This document shows, in pieces, positions 9,989 to 20,419 of a stretch of DNA of 64,000 nt. The stretch's first letter is position 1, and the number at the start of each line of letters is the position of its first letter. The position numbers were made by a program, and so were the translations under genes. The notes under the pieces were generated by a model. That model did not search any database, was not told the origin of the DNA, and was given only the letters and a program-made list of their open reading frames with translations. The DNA comes from Chara braunii (lineage: Eukaryota > Streptophyta > Charophyceae > Charales > Characeae), in assembly GCA_003427395.1 (NCBI GenBank), contig BFEA01000525.1:144311-208310 (forward strand), given 5' to 3'.

Positions 9989-10900
9989 AACACGGAGTCA
10001 TTCCCAGAGAGTGACATTGTCGCTGTGCTCCAGAATGTCAAGGAGGTTTCGAGTGCATCGCTCTGGACAGTCGCTGCTTTCTGCTCTGTGGACATGTTAT
10101 CCTCAGTGAGGTTCGCGTTTCTGAAAATATGCAATCCTGGTCAAAAGCTTGTCACGTGGTGCAAGCCGAACACGACGAATCCCGGTGGCCCGAGACTTGT
10201 CAGCGCGACGGAGTTCTGCGTTCCGGGGAACTACAATGTGACAGACCAACGTGAGATGATGCATGACAACTTCGCTCCCACCGATCCCCGCCACAACTTC
10301 CAACTTTTTGATGAGGTCACGCGAAAGTTTGTGCACCCGGCTGATGGCAAGGTGCTTTGTTCGTACCAGAAACCTTATGCATTGTATTCCTGGTTGGTCA
10401 CAAAGTTCTCTCTACCAGGCGCCACCGTTTTGGATGGCTTTTCGGGCTCGGGTACGGGGCCCATTGCTTGCGTGATGGCGAACAGGAACTGTCTTGTTGT
10501 GGAGTTGGACAAGCGGTGTGCGAAGGGAATCTGCATGAGGCTGCTCACTGACCTCGAAGGGACGTTGCAGAGAGAAAAGCCGAAAGAGGGGAAGGGCAAG
10601 TCAAAGGAACAGCACCCTGATGCGGACGTTGAGGTGTCTGGGGATCACGGCCTCGAGGAGGAAGAGCAACATGTTGAGGAAGCCACGGCGAGGGAGGCTT
10701 CCGGCCAGGAGATGACGCAGGAGACATGGGAGCCCATGCCGGGATTGATTGCAACCGAAGGCAATCTACCGGTAGGCTCTGACCAGCGTAAGGAACCGCC
10801 GGTGGCAGTACCTCCAGAGGAGCAGCTGGCACAAAGCCAGGACTCAAGTCAAGCCACAGGGGTAGAAACACGAGGTCGTAAGAGAAAGATCAGAGGATAG
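9989..10900 (+). CDS. DNA amino-methyltransferase catalytic part of member 2, uninterrupted
   Basis: About 303 codons are open to TAG at 10898. Landmarks in order are TVAAFCSVDM, VTWCKPN (conserved with member 1), SATEFCVPGNY, FVHPADGKVLCSYQKP (motif X-like Lys-Pro), then ATVLDGFSGSGTG (motif I) and CLVVELDKRCAKG (motif II acidic residue). This is the AdoMet-binding half of a beta-class N6A/N4C methyltransferase, with motif IV (DLPY) upstream across the AT-rich insert. The last ~110 residues are acidic and Gln/Glu/Pro-rich, ending in a basic RGRKRKIRG. DLPY suits an adenine target better than the SPPY of many N4C enzymes, but this is not decisive. Confidence 0.72.
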   Translation, partial: NTESFPESDIVAVLQNVKEVSSASLWTVAAFCSVDMLSSVRFAFLKICNPGQKLVTWCKPNTTNPGGPRLVSATEFCVPGNYNVTDQREMMHDNFAPTDPRHNFQLFDEVTRKFVHPADGKVLCSYQKPYALYSWLVTKFSLPGATVLDGFSGSGTGPIACVMANRNCLVVELDKRCAKGICMRLLTDLEGTLQREKPKEGKGKSKEQHPDADVEVSGDHGLEEEEQHVEEATAREASGQEMTQETWEPMPGLIATEGNLPVGSDQRKEPPVAVPPEEQLAQSQDSSQATGVETRGRKRKIRG

Positions 10901-10959
10901 GAGGCTGTCAGTTCCTTGTGATGGGTCTGCGCAACAATGCTCGGCCGCGTGTGCGAAAA

Positions 10960-11345
10960 TAAGCAAGGGCGCATATAGTTCTATAACTTGTTTTTGTTAT
11001 AGAACTATATTTGAGACCGGGGACTGCTGTTGTTGTCGTCGTCGCGTGTTTCTGTTATAGAACTATATTTGAAACCAGGAACGTTGTTGTTGTCCTCGTC
11101 GCATATTGTAGTCCTATATCGCTTCTTAGTCTACACCCTCTGCGAAAGACTTCTATATCTGAGACCGGGGACTGTGCGCACTTTTGTTTCATCCTTAGTC
11201 CTGGATCCACAGACGCTTGGATCAAGCCGTTTTTCCACTATTGTAGGGATGCAGTCCTGTGTTCACTTTTGATGTGATGTAGTCCTCTACCCGCTTTTGC
11301 TGTGACGTGGTCCTGGATCCACTAATGTACTAGTACTGGTTCTTG
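10960..11345. repeat. TATAGTTCTATA / TATAGTCCTATA palindrome-bearing repeats downstream of member 2
   Basis: Repeated units combine GTTATAGAACTATATTTGA and GAGACCGGGGACTG words. This is the same palindrome family as in the introns at 7.5-8.0 kb and 20.4-21.7 kb. Confidence 0.6.
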
Positions 11346-11429
11346 TCCTTTTAGCACTTTTAGCACTTTTACCCGCCAGTGGTCATTGTACTCCTGTTTT
11401 TATGGCGAACATTTCTCTTTTTCATTTCT

Positions 11430-11435
<6 letters not shown>

Positions 11436-11466
<31 letters not shown>

Positions 11467-11467
11467 T
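11436..11467. repeat. Poly-T tract at gap edge
   Basis: A long T run ends in an N gap, so its length is unreliable. Confidence 0.8.
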
Positions 11468-11622
11468 NNNNNNNNNNNNNNNNNNNNNNNNNNNNNNNNN
11501 NNNNNNNNNNNNNNNNNNNNNNNNNNNNNNNNNNNNNNNNNNNNNNNNNNNNNNNNNNNNNNNNNNNNNNNNNNNNNNNNNNNNNNNNNNNNNNNNNNNN
11601 NNNNNNNNNNNNNNNNNNNNNN
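11468..11622. other. Assembly gap 1
   Basis: A run of 155 N. Confidence 0.99.
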
Positions 11623-12667
11623 TGTGTCATTTTCCTTTTGGGTTTCAAGGACATAAGTCTTGAGTGAGGTTTTGTCATTTGTCGCGAGTCCTATTCTGAC
11701 TTAATAATTTGTTTTCCGTTTTCTCTTGGGGTCCTTTGCTCTGTGCGAAGCGTGCTGCCAGGTCTTTGCTTCTGCTCACTATCGCTATTGGAATCATGCC
11801 CTGACAGTGGCGAGCGTCTCAGTTGTTTTAGTCCTGTAATCGTTCTCGTTGTTCGATCTACAGCATCTGAATGATTGTAGTCCTGTAATCACTGAGGCGG
11901 TTTGTGCCACAGTCCCGGTTTTGCTCAGTATCGTTGTTGGAGTCGTGGCCTGACAACGGCGACCGTCTCAATTGTTGGAGTCATTTACTAGTTCTCGTTG
12001 TTCGCCCTACAACCTGTGAATGATTGTACTCGTCTAATTATTCCCATTGCTTGAGCTACAGCCTCTGAATGATTTTAGTCCTGTGTTAATCACTTTGGCG
12101 GGTGGTGTCACAGTCTTGTTTCTAGTCCGTCCTCGAAATGGTTTGTTTGCAGCAGTCTGGAATCGCCACCAAATGCATTGTTGCTCTCAAACTAGTCCAT
12201 GAATGTTGAACATTTGTTTGGGCGCCTACTTGATACTGAACAAGGCTTCTTTCACAAACGTGTCTTAGAGTCCTCTACATATGGCCTCTTTGACAAACGT
12301 GTCCTACACAGTTTGCAAGCAGTACAGTTCACATTTTTGCACCTATCCAGATTCACGCGATGGATCCAATCCACTTTGCTGGTCAGACCTCGGCAGTGCC
12401 GTACCCCCATTCACCGTTGGAAGTTAACTCCAGAAGATGCCAAAGTACAACATTACTGAGTCGACAGGTGATTCAAGAAGATGCCCAAGCACAAAATAAC
12501 TCTTGGCCAATAAACTCCTCAAAAAACTTGATGCAATCAGTACTTCAACGTCACGATATTAGTGAGCAAAGGAGGAGAAGGGAAGAAGAGACTTAGAACG
12601 TGGGATTGGAAGTAGACATTTCTCACTTCTTCCTTGGGCTTCCCCTCACCGCCTCGTTGTCTACGGT
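11623..12667. repeat. Diverged repeats with TTGTAGTCCTGTAATCAC words; no gene seen
   Basis: Between about 11800 and 12120 there are four diverged units with TTCTCGTTGTTCG, CTACAGC and TGAATGATTGTAGTCCTGTAATCAC-like words. From 12180 to 12667 nothing is recognisable. Confidence 0.5.
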
Positions 12668-12802
12668 GTTCAAGTAACGAGTAGAACAGTTCGGCATCGC
12701 ATGGAGGTGCCACATGGCACGGTCCAGACGAAAACAACGTTTGTACCATGCCACGTAGCCCCTCGATGTGATGCCGAACTGTTCTACTCGTTACTTTCAA
12801 GA
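12668..12802. repeat. Long imperfect hairpin (arms ~55 bp)
   Basis: The left arm begins TTCAAGTAACGAGTAGAACA and the right arm ends TGTTCTACTCGTTACTTTCA. The pairing continues through CAGTTCGGCATC...GATGCCGAACTG and further with a few mismatches, around a ~25 base loop. Both a short MITE-like inverted repeat and a plant-style microRNA precursor would look like this. Confidence 0.7.
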
Positions 12803-12902
12803 CAGCATCGAACAGATATGTATTTACATCCCGTGCTGTCAACCACAGATCTCGATCTTCCTCCACGTCGCGTCCAACTCAACAATGAAGACAGGTGGTG
12901 AA

Positions 12903-13075
12903 TGCCACGCAAGTAGACAATGTGGTGTGCGCCACATCAACAAGTAGACAGTGTCGCATATGCCACATCAACATATAGACAGTGTAGCATGTGACACGTC
13001 AGCAAGTACACAGGACATCAAACGTCGCATTAGCGTGTAGACGGCGTGGCATGTGCCACGTCAGCAGAGGATGGC
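12903..13075. repeat. ~37 bp degenerate tandem repeat
   Basis: About five units of a pattern with AAGTAGACA-GTG and GTGCCACATCAAC words. Confidence 0.65.
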
Positions 13076-14150
13076 ACCGAGGAAAGGAGGCTCCGGCATG
13101 CCTCCAGGGCGCTCGCGTCGTCGTCGCTATCTGCTTTCGAAGTTGTCTTGGTACCTGCACGTCAACAAGTGCGTGTGTCTGATTTTCCACCCCGGTTGGG
13201 TTCATTTTTGCGTTGACTGCCAGCTCTCAAGCAGTTCACTTCGGTCAAAATACTGCACGTCCAGGCCCTGGAAAACACCTTCCCCCTGAGGATGATTGTA
13301 AGACTTTGTTACAATTCGACGAAAACTCATCCCGGGCTGAATCATCGATATAGGACTATAAACCGATTTCTCTTTATCTCTGAAAAGTGCCTTCTGTTTG
13401 CCGTCGGGAGGCCCTTCAAAAACTCTCTCCAGACTACACCAGCCCTAGAAAAACATCACCGACTTTCTACTGTCACTCAATTTAGGGGAGGGGGTTGTCA
13501 CCCGCTGTCTCCCGACAGCTCCCTTTCCTGCTTCCGAAGCTGAACTCTCATCTCAAAGGTCGGACAAATAAAACCTCGCTGTGAAGGATGCGAAATGAGC
13601 ATGCTGGGGTGGCGGAGCAACTGAAGCTGGTCTTGTGGAGGCCGAATACGCATAGCACAAATTGTTTGTCAGAGTCTGAAGGGCAGTGTCATGTGTCGGC
13701 CGACTCGCTCCCTTAATGCCAGCGTGACTGCATACATAAAAGTTGAAGTCGGTGGGATGGCAGATCCCCTTGTCCTCAACAGTGTCTGGATCGACATTTC
13801 GTCCAAGATCAAAGAGCCGTGTGTGATGCCTTTTCTGGACCACAATGAATGTTGTCCTTGGCTCATCTGTTGCATTCAGCGACTTGCATGCCTTCTTCAT
13901 CTAAGTGATTTCCTTTCTCATGACAACCTTGAGCTGTCGTGGGGAAGCCCTTCAAAAGCCGCCTCTAAACTACAGCAGCCCCAGTAAAACATGATCTTCC
14001 GACAACGGGGTTAACACCCGCTGTCTCCCAACAGCTCCCTCTCCTGCTTCCGAGGCTGAACTCTCATCTGGAAGATCGCTCCCTCTCGTCCGAGGTGCTA
14101 GTTTGGTGCAAGGCTGCTATGTCAGAACCTCGTGACCCTCTAGAAAATTG
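13076..14150. repeat. Start of the 13-20 kb dispersed repeat mosaic; no gene seen
   Basis: It contains first copies of words repeated later: CCGCTGTCTCCC-ACAGCTCCC (13500 and about 14020), AATAAAACCTCGCT (13568), GACAAT/AAATTATTTGT (about 13650) and GTCTGGATCGACATTTCGTCC (13790). Small frames on both strands are repeat by-products. Confidence 0.5.
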
Positions 14151-14280
14151 TTGTCGCTTGTCCCGTTTTTGTTCTCAAACATGAAAAATGTTGTCGCTTG
14201 TTCCATTTTTGTTCTCAAACATGAAAAATGTTGGCGCTTGTCCCGTTTTTGTTCTCAAACATGAAAAATGTTGTCGCTTG
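14151..14280. repeat. 40 bp tandem repeat, ~3.3 copies
   Basis: The unit carries TTTTTGTTCTCAAACATGAA and GTTGTCGCTTG. The period is exactly 40, with GTTCTCAAAC at 14171, 14211 and 14251. Confidence 0.9.
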
Positions 14281-14640
14281 GCCAACGAATCTATATCGAG
14301 GATGCTTGTAGGACACTGTTACAACTTCGCCAAAAGTCTTGCCAGGCAAAATCCTCGATGTGGAATTACAAAGCGATTCTCTTTGCCTGTGAAAAACACC
14401 TTTCCACTGGGGATGCTTGTAGGACACTGTTACAATTCGACGACATCACATTCAATCATGTAGAACAAGCAAAGGACTGGGACAGCCTCCGCCATGTCTT
14501 CCACAGACCCCAAAGAAATCCTTATCTCTGTACATTCCACCTCGAAGTCCATTGACATCACGTTCCGGCATCAATCCTGAATTTCAATTCACGGCGGTCA
14601 GCAGTAAAACACAACCTTTTTTCATATTGTCACTCGATTC
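14281..14640. other. Unannotated repeat-mosaic spacer
   Basis: A GATGCTTGTAGGACACTGTT word occurs twice (about 14300 and 14411). No gene can be supported. Confidence 0.4.
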
Positions 14641-15540
14641 CGGCAAGGGCTAATCATACGCTGTCTCCCAACAGCTCCCTCTCCGCTTCCGAGGCTGAAC
14701 GCTCCTTTGAAACGTCGCCCAAATAAAACCTCGCTTTGAAGGATGCCAAATGAGTACAATAGGCTGGCGGAGCAACTGAAACTGATCTTGTGCAGGCCGC
14801 ATATGTAAAGCACAAATTATTTGTCTAAGTTTGGTGTGCACTCCACCATGTCTTCCACATACCCCGAAGAAATCCTTCTCTCTGTACATTCTACCTCCGT
14901 TGACATCACATTCCAGCATCAATCCTTAAAGTTGGTCAACGACAGTCAGCAGTAAAAACACAACCTTTTTTTTATACTGCCACTCAATTCCGGCAAGGGG
15001 TGATCACCCGCTGTCTCCCAACAGCTTCCTCTCCGCTTCCGAGGCCGAACGCTCTTTTAAAACGTCGCCCAAATAAAACCTCGCTCTGAAGGATGCCAAA
15101 TAAGCATAATAGGCTGGCGGAGCAACTGAAACTGATTTTGTACAGGCCGCATATATGTAGCACAAATTATTTGTCGGAGTCTGGTGTGCACTCCACCATG
15201 TCTTCCACATACCCCGAAGAAATCCTTCTCTCTGTACATTCTACGTCCATTGACATCACATTCTGACATCAATCCTGAAAGTTAGTCCACGGCAGTCAGC
15301 AGTAAAAACACAACCTTTTTTTATACTGCCACTCAATTCCGGTAAAGGGTAATCACCCGCTGTCTTCCAACAGCTCCCTCTCCGCTTCCGAGGCCGAACG
15401 CTCCTCTGAAACATCACCCAAATAAAACCTCGCTCTGAAGGATGCCAAATGAGCATAATAGGCTGGCGAAGCAACTGAAACAGATCTTGTGCAGGCCGCA
15501 TATGTGTAGCATAAATTATTTATCGGAGTATGGAAGGTGT
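14641..15540. repeat. ~350 bp tandem repeat, about 2.5 copies (with a further copy at 16.98-17.2 kb)
   Basis: Units begin at CGCTGTCTCCCAACAGCTCC (about 14660, 15010, 15360). Each includes AATAAAACCTCGCTCTGAAGG, the GCACAAATTATTTGTC palindrome, TGTCTTCCACATACCCC and CAGCAGTAAAAACACAACC. Open frames on the minus strand run through the units, but they vary between copies by indels and show no domain. Confidence 0.8.
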
Positions 15541-16345
15541 CTAGGCCAATGTTATTTTCATTATACAGGACATTGTAATGCGCCGGCCAACTCGTTTCCT
15601 TAATGCTAGCGTGACTGTATAAATAAAATTCAAAGTCGGTAGGATGACAGCTCCCTTGGTTCACAACAGTGCCTACATCGACATTTCTTGTACAATCAAA
15701 AAGTTGTCCGTGATGCCTCTTGTGGACCACACTTTATGTTATCTTTGGCTCATATGCTGCATGATCCAGCATCCAGCGACTTGCATGCCTTCTTTATCTT
15801 AGTTATTTCCTTTCTCATGACAGCAATGAACTGTCCTTCGCTCACCTCATCCCTGTAAAAGACATTTTTTTGTGACCACCTCTTCTGATTACCCTAGTTG
15901 TAGAACACCATCAATAACTCTAAGATTAGTTTCAATTGCTCCGGACCCCCCGCATCATTTTGTAGAGAAGGGTTTCAAAAAGACGACGTCTTTTGATGAT
16001 TTGTCAGTTCCAACATATCGGTCTCAATGACCTTACATTGCCGCATGCTTTATTGTGCTTCAGCTCCTTTTCAGCCATTGCCGGATGTAGTGATGCCCAG
16101 CCTCCGCTTCCTTCACAAACTGTTGCGAGGGCTTCGATCATGGACGAAATGTCGATCTAAACACTGTTGTGGACTAGGGGATCTGCCATCCTACCAAGTT
16201 CGAAAAAAACTTGCTTTGTGTCCGTCGTGTTTTTGAAACTCTTTTCTACAAATGTTTGTCGTCCATCATCTTTTTGAAACCCTTCTCTACAAGCATAGTG
16301 ATGCCCAACCTCCGCTTCCTTCACAAACTGTTGCGAGGGCTTCGA
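15541..16345. repeat. Dispersed repeat mosaic
   Basis: It contains ACTGTGCCTACATCGACATT-like, GGCTCATATGCTGCAT, GCTCCGGACCCC and GTTGCGAGGGCTTCGATCATGG words. The same words recur at 17.2-17.9, 19.9-20.3 and 54.0-54.5 kb. Confidence 0.6.
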
Positions 16346-16379
16346 TCATGGACGATATGTCGATCTAACCACTGTTGTG

Positions 16380-16738
16380 AAACCCTCTTCATCCTCTTTG
16401 TCCTCTTCCTCTTCCTCATCATCTTTCTCCTCTTCATCTCCAATGCTGCCAACACGAAGTATTTCATTTAAATCATTGTCCAATGCGACGTCAGAGGCAC
16501 AGTAACCTGTATTATGATCTCTGCCAAGAATAACATAAGAATGTGACAATCCTTTTAGACACCGCATACCGAGGAGTCTAGGCACACACCTCGCTAGAGC
16601 AAGTTGAACCCTGTGGTTTTGGAGGACCTGCCTCTCTAAGCTCTACCTTCTAAGCAACTGCCTCCAGAACAGAAAGAATGTTTGCACCGTCATCTTCCAC
16701 CATGTTGGGTCGATCACGTCTTTCCAAGATGAAAACAA
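16380..16738 (-). pseudogene. Degenerate acidic-tail repeat gene, copy 1
   Basis: Read on the minus strand this encodes pieces of one unrecognised protein. The order is VLEAVA-KVELREAGPPKPQG, then (after stops) HSYVILGRDHNTGY and ASDVA, then an Asp/Glu-rich tail beginning ILRVGSIGDEEE. The same arrangement recurs at 19.5-19.87 kb (minus) and 54.55-54.9 kb (plus). No family was recognised. The separation of the parts by stops suggests an intron or decay. Confidence 0.45.
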
Positions 16739-17960
16739 CCTTGGCTCAGATGCCCTCCAGATTATAACAAATAATTTGTACTACACATATGCGGCTGCAC
16801 AAGATCAGTTTCAGTTCCACCGGACCCCGCGCATCATTTTGTAGCACAATTTTTTTGTTGGAGTCTGGTGTGCACTCAACCATGTCTTCCACATACCCCA
16901 AAGAAATCCTTTCTGTACATTCTACCTCTATTGACATCCCATTCCGACATCAATCCATAATTTTAATCCACGGTAGTCAGCAGTAAAAACACAACCTTTT
17001 TTTATATTGCCACTCAATTCCGGCAAGAGGTAATCACCCGCTGTCTCCCAATAGCTCCCTCTTCGCTTCCGAGGCCGAACGCTCCTTTGAAACGTCGCCC
17101 AAATAAAACCTAGCTCTGAAGGATGTCAAATAAGCATAATAGGCTGGCGAAGCAATTGAAACTGATCTTGTGCAGGTCGCATATATGTAGCACAAATAAT
17201 TTGTCCTAGTCTGGAAGGCATCTAGGCCAATGTTATTTTCATCATACAGGACTGTGTAATGCGCCGGCCGACTCGTTTTCTTAATGCCAGCGTAACTGTA
17301 TAAATAAAATTCAAAGTCGGTAGGATGACAGCTCCCTTGGTCCACAACAGTGCCTGCATCGACATTTCTTGTACAATCAAAAAGTCGTCCGTGATGCCTC
17401 TTGTGGACCACACTTTATGTTATCCTTGGCTCATATGCTGCATCCAGTGACTTGCATGCCTTCTTTATTATAATGATTTCCTTTCTCATGACAGCAATGA
17501 ACTCGCCTTCGCTCACCCCATCCGTGTAAAAGACAATTCTTTGTGGCCACCTCTTCTGATTACCCTAGTTGTAGGGCACCATCAACAACTCCAAGAACAG
17601 TTTCAATTGCTCCGGACCCCCCGCATCATTTTTTAGAGCAGGGTTTCAAAAAGACGACGTCTTTTGATGAGTCATCAGTTTCAACACATCAGTCTCAATG
17701 ACCTTCACATTACCGCATGCTTCATTGTGCTTCACTTTTTTCTTTTCAGCCATTGCCGCATGTAGTGATGCCTTACCTCCGCTTTCTTCACAAACTGTTG
17801 CGAGGGCTTCGATCATGGACGAAATGTTGATCTAAACACTGTTGTGGACTAGGGGATCTGTCATCCTACCGACTTCGATTTTTATTTTTGCAGTCACGCT
17901 GGCATTAAGGGAACGAGCCGGCCGACACATGACACTATACAGCATGCTGAAAACAACCTT
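16739..17960. repeat. Dispersed repeat mosaic (second block)
   Basis: It includes another copy of the 350 bp unit (about 16980-17220) followed by the same flank as at 15.5-16.2 kb (CGCCGGCCGACTCG, TGCATCGACATTTC, CTCACCCCATC). Copies differ by substitutions and small indels, so these are old repeats and not assembly copies. Confidence 0.6.
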
Positions 17961-18057
17961 GGCTCAGATGCTCTACAGACTCTGACAAATAATTTGTGCT
18001 ACACGTATGCGGTTGCACAAGATCAGTTTCAGTTGCTCCGGACCCCGCGCATCATTT

Positions 18058-18245
18058 TGTAGACAAGGGTTTCAAAAAGACGACGGGAACAAAGTATTTG
18101 TACACAAGGGTTTCAAAAAGATGATGGGCGTTAAGCGTTCGTAGAGAAGGGTTTCAAAAAAACAACGGACACGAAGCGTTTAGAGAGAACCCTTCTCTAC
18201 AAATGTTTGTCGTCCGTCGTCTTTTTTAAACCCTTCTCTACAAAG
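18058..18245. repeat. GGGTTTCAAAAAGACGACG repeats in inverted orientation
   Basis: Three direct units with GGGTTTCAAAAAGA and a TTTGTAGAGAAGG word (about 18066-18200) switch at about 18190 to the reverse complement. This gives a hairpin-like inverted block. The same units occur at 16.2-16.3, 18.77-18.87, 23.3-23.42 and 54.19 kb. Confidence 0.7.
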
Positions 18246-19029
18246 CAGTACTAGATTGATCTCTTGTGCCTGAGGATCTAACTACTTGTTTCAAGTATGG
18301 TTTATGTCTGTGAATTTCACCGGCTGTTAAATGCGGTGATCCCAAGGCATACTGAGGAATTGATGAGCACTGCTGTGGAAGCAATGAACAAAGTTTTGGT
18401 ATTTAATTCGACGTCATTCCACGGGTGGAGCAAGGACACAATAGAGTGAGCACAAATATCAGAGGAGGAGGAGGATAAGGAGGTGTTCTTTTTACAACCT
18501 CTCCCCCTTTCTATCCTCTTCATCCTCTTCCTCCTCATCATCATCTTCTTTGCAAATGTTTGTCGTCCGTTGTCTTTAAGAAACTTCATCATCTTCCTCC
18601 TCTTCATCTCCACTGCTGTCAACGCGACGTATTACATTAAAATCATTGTCGAATGTCAAACCTCTTTGGAGTGCATTGCGACCTAAAGCAACGGATCAAT
18701 TTTCTGGAGCAGCTTTTTTTTAGGTCTGAGACCGAGTTCCTCTAAGCAAGTTTGCTTTGTGCCCGTCGTCATTTTGAAACCATTCTTTACAAATGTTTCT
18801 CGTCCATCATCTTTTTTAAACCCTTCTCTACAAATGTTTGTCGTTCGTCATCTTTTTAAAACCCTTCTCTACAAACCAGTACCAGATTGATCTCCTGTGC
18901 CAAAGGATTCAACTACTTGTTTCAAATATGGTTTATGCATGTGAATTTGGCCGGTTGTTAAATGCGGCAATCCCAGGGCATACTGAGGAATTGGTTAGCA
19001 CTCTTGTGGAAGCAATGAACAAAGATCAG
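18246..19029 (+). pseudogene. Fragments of the helical segment preceding the ParB part
   Basis: Two broken copies (about 18250-18450 and 18878-19025) of the sequence that is intact at 23.42-23.75 kb, with words QIDLLCQRIQLL, MVYACEFGRLLNA-IP and HTEEL. Between them lies an acidic/Ser-rich low-complexity block (18460-18640). Confidence 0.5.
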
Positions 19030-19500
19030 GGATTAAGAAGAAAAAAGTAAAAATCTTGGCGACTCTATCGACGTCCTCGAAATGCAAGGGGAATGCTCAA
19101 CAAAACCTGCATTTGCCGGCGGAGCTCGCTGAAGATGAGGAGTCTGAGGAGCTCGCACATATGTGGAAGGAGTTTGCACAAACCGTTTAAGAACCTGGAG
19201 GACCTGAGACCCCTCGAGATCCGTGCACCGAACAAGGTACATGTGCAAACAATCATCGCTTCGCTCAAGAAGAACCATTTTGGGTGTCCTCTTCTTTTTG
19301 TTGGTCTAATCAACCCGGAGGAAGCAAGCACTGTTGACGCAGTTGACGAGCAGAGATTGTTGTCCGGTGGTTACAAAGTTTTTGTATTGGGCGAACGGCA
19401 CACACGCGAAGCTCGGGATCGGTTGCGGTCTTGGTTTTCAAAGAGTTCCGCCTTCCAACACTCGAACTACTATATCTACCCAGGCCTCACTCTGGAAGAA
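19030..19500 (+). pseudogene. ParB-like domain fragment, copy A
   Basis: In the frame starting near 19093 it reads RPLEIRAPNKVHVQTIIASL, then INPEEASTVDAVDEQRL, LSGGYKVFVLGERHTREARD and YYIYPGLTLEE. These align with the ParB-like domain of members 1 and 2. The N-terminal part is in another frame and lacks a stretch after MWKE. The copy ends abruptly after LTLEE, where it joins the reverse complement of the acidic-tail repeat. The usual GGGHT core reads GERHT here. Confidence 0.65.
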
Positions 19501-19870
19501 CACTCTTCATCCTCTTTGTCCTCTTCCTCTTCCTCATGGTTTTTCTCCTCTTTATCTCCACTGCGGCCAACACGAAGTATTACATTTAAATCATTGTTCA
19601 ACGACTTCGACACCCTGACTGCGACGTCAGAGGCATGGTAACCTGTATTATGATCTCTGCCAAGAGTAATATAAGAATGTGACCATCCTTTTAGACACCA
19701 CATACCGAGGAGTCTAGGCACACACCTCGCTATAGCAAGTCGAACCCTATGGTTTTGGAGGACTTGCCTCTCTAAGCTCTACCTTCTGAGCAACTGCCTC
19801 CAGAACAGAAAAAATGCTTGCACCGTCATCTTTCACCATGTTGGGTCGATCACGTCTTTCCAAGATGAAA
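19501..19870 (-). pseudogene. Degenerate acidic-tail repeat gene, copy 2
   Basis: The minus strand reads GWSHSYITLGRDHNTGY, ASDVAVRVSKSLNNDLNVIL and an Asp/Glu-rich tail, with the VLEAVAQKVELREA part upstream. It is fused tail-to-tail with ParB copy A. Confidence 0.45.
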
Positions 19871-20419
19871 ACAACCTTGGCTCAGATGCCTTCCAGATTC
19901 TAACAAATAATTTGTGCTACACGTATGCGGCTGCACAAGATCAGTTTCAGTTGCTCCGGACCCCTCGCATCATTTTGTAGAGAAGGGTTTCAAAAAAGTG
20001 ATGTTTTTTTATGATTCGCAGTGCTAACATATCAGTCTCACTAACCTTCACATTACCGCATGCTCCATTGTGCTTCACCACTTTCTTTTCAGCCATTGAA
20101 GGATGTATTGATGCGCAACCTTTGCTTCCTTCACAAACTGTTGCGAGGGCTTCGATCGTGAACGAAATGTTGATCCAGACACTGTTGTGAACTAGGCAAT
20201 CTGTCATCCTACCGATTTCGACTTTTATTTATACAGTCATGCTGACATTAAGGGAACGAGCCAGCCGACACATGACACTGTCCGACATGCTAAAAACAAC
20301 CTTGGCTCAGATGCCCTTCAGACTCTGACAAATAATTTGTGTTACACGTATGCGGCTGCACAAGGCACATGACACTGTCCGGCATGCTAAAAACAACCTT
20401 GGCTCAGATGCCCTCCAAC
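19871..20419. repeat. Dispersed repeat mosaic (third block)
   Basis: It includes AAATAATTTGTGCTACACGTATGCGGCTGCACAAG twice in variants, CATCATTTTGTAGAGAAGGG, and GACACTGTCCG-CATGCTAAAAACAACC twice (about 20277 and 20370). No gene is seen. Confidence 0.55.

Larger units (their letters stand above)
7997..10900 (+). pseudogene. ParB-like / DNA amino-methyltransferase fusion, member 2
   Basis: This member has the same architecture as member 1, at roughly half amino-acid identity. Exon 2 opens after the acceptor at 7996 with VFIGELGEYLDPRLK, then a Lys/Ala-rich linker with a duplicated 31-residue unit. The ParB-like domain follows (about 8530-8880), with RPLEIREPEE, YTIYVLGGGHCREARERL, and then LT-EEARQVGHKYN. 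Five ambiguous bases (8799-8823) lie inside it. The connector reads AFFNPRLKLKDNKVV and then AKELYPLHTKKEVLEPF. Motif IV is DLPY at 9814-9825, and motif I FSGSGTG is at 10439-10459. Interruptions are TGA at 8390, a frameshift near 8570, TAG at 9136, TAA at 9748 and an AT-rich GT-AG insert at 9847-9988. No first exon equivalent to 1436-2143 was found upstream. Confidence 0.7.

Noticed and set aside
14622-17411. Repeated minus-strand frames (with RARFYLGD and SASEAER words) in the 350 bp units
   Set aside because: Frames shift between copies and show no domain. Best explained as repeats.
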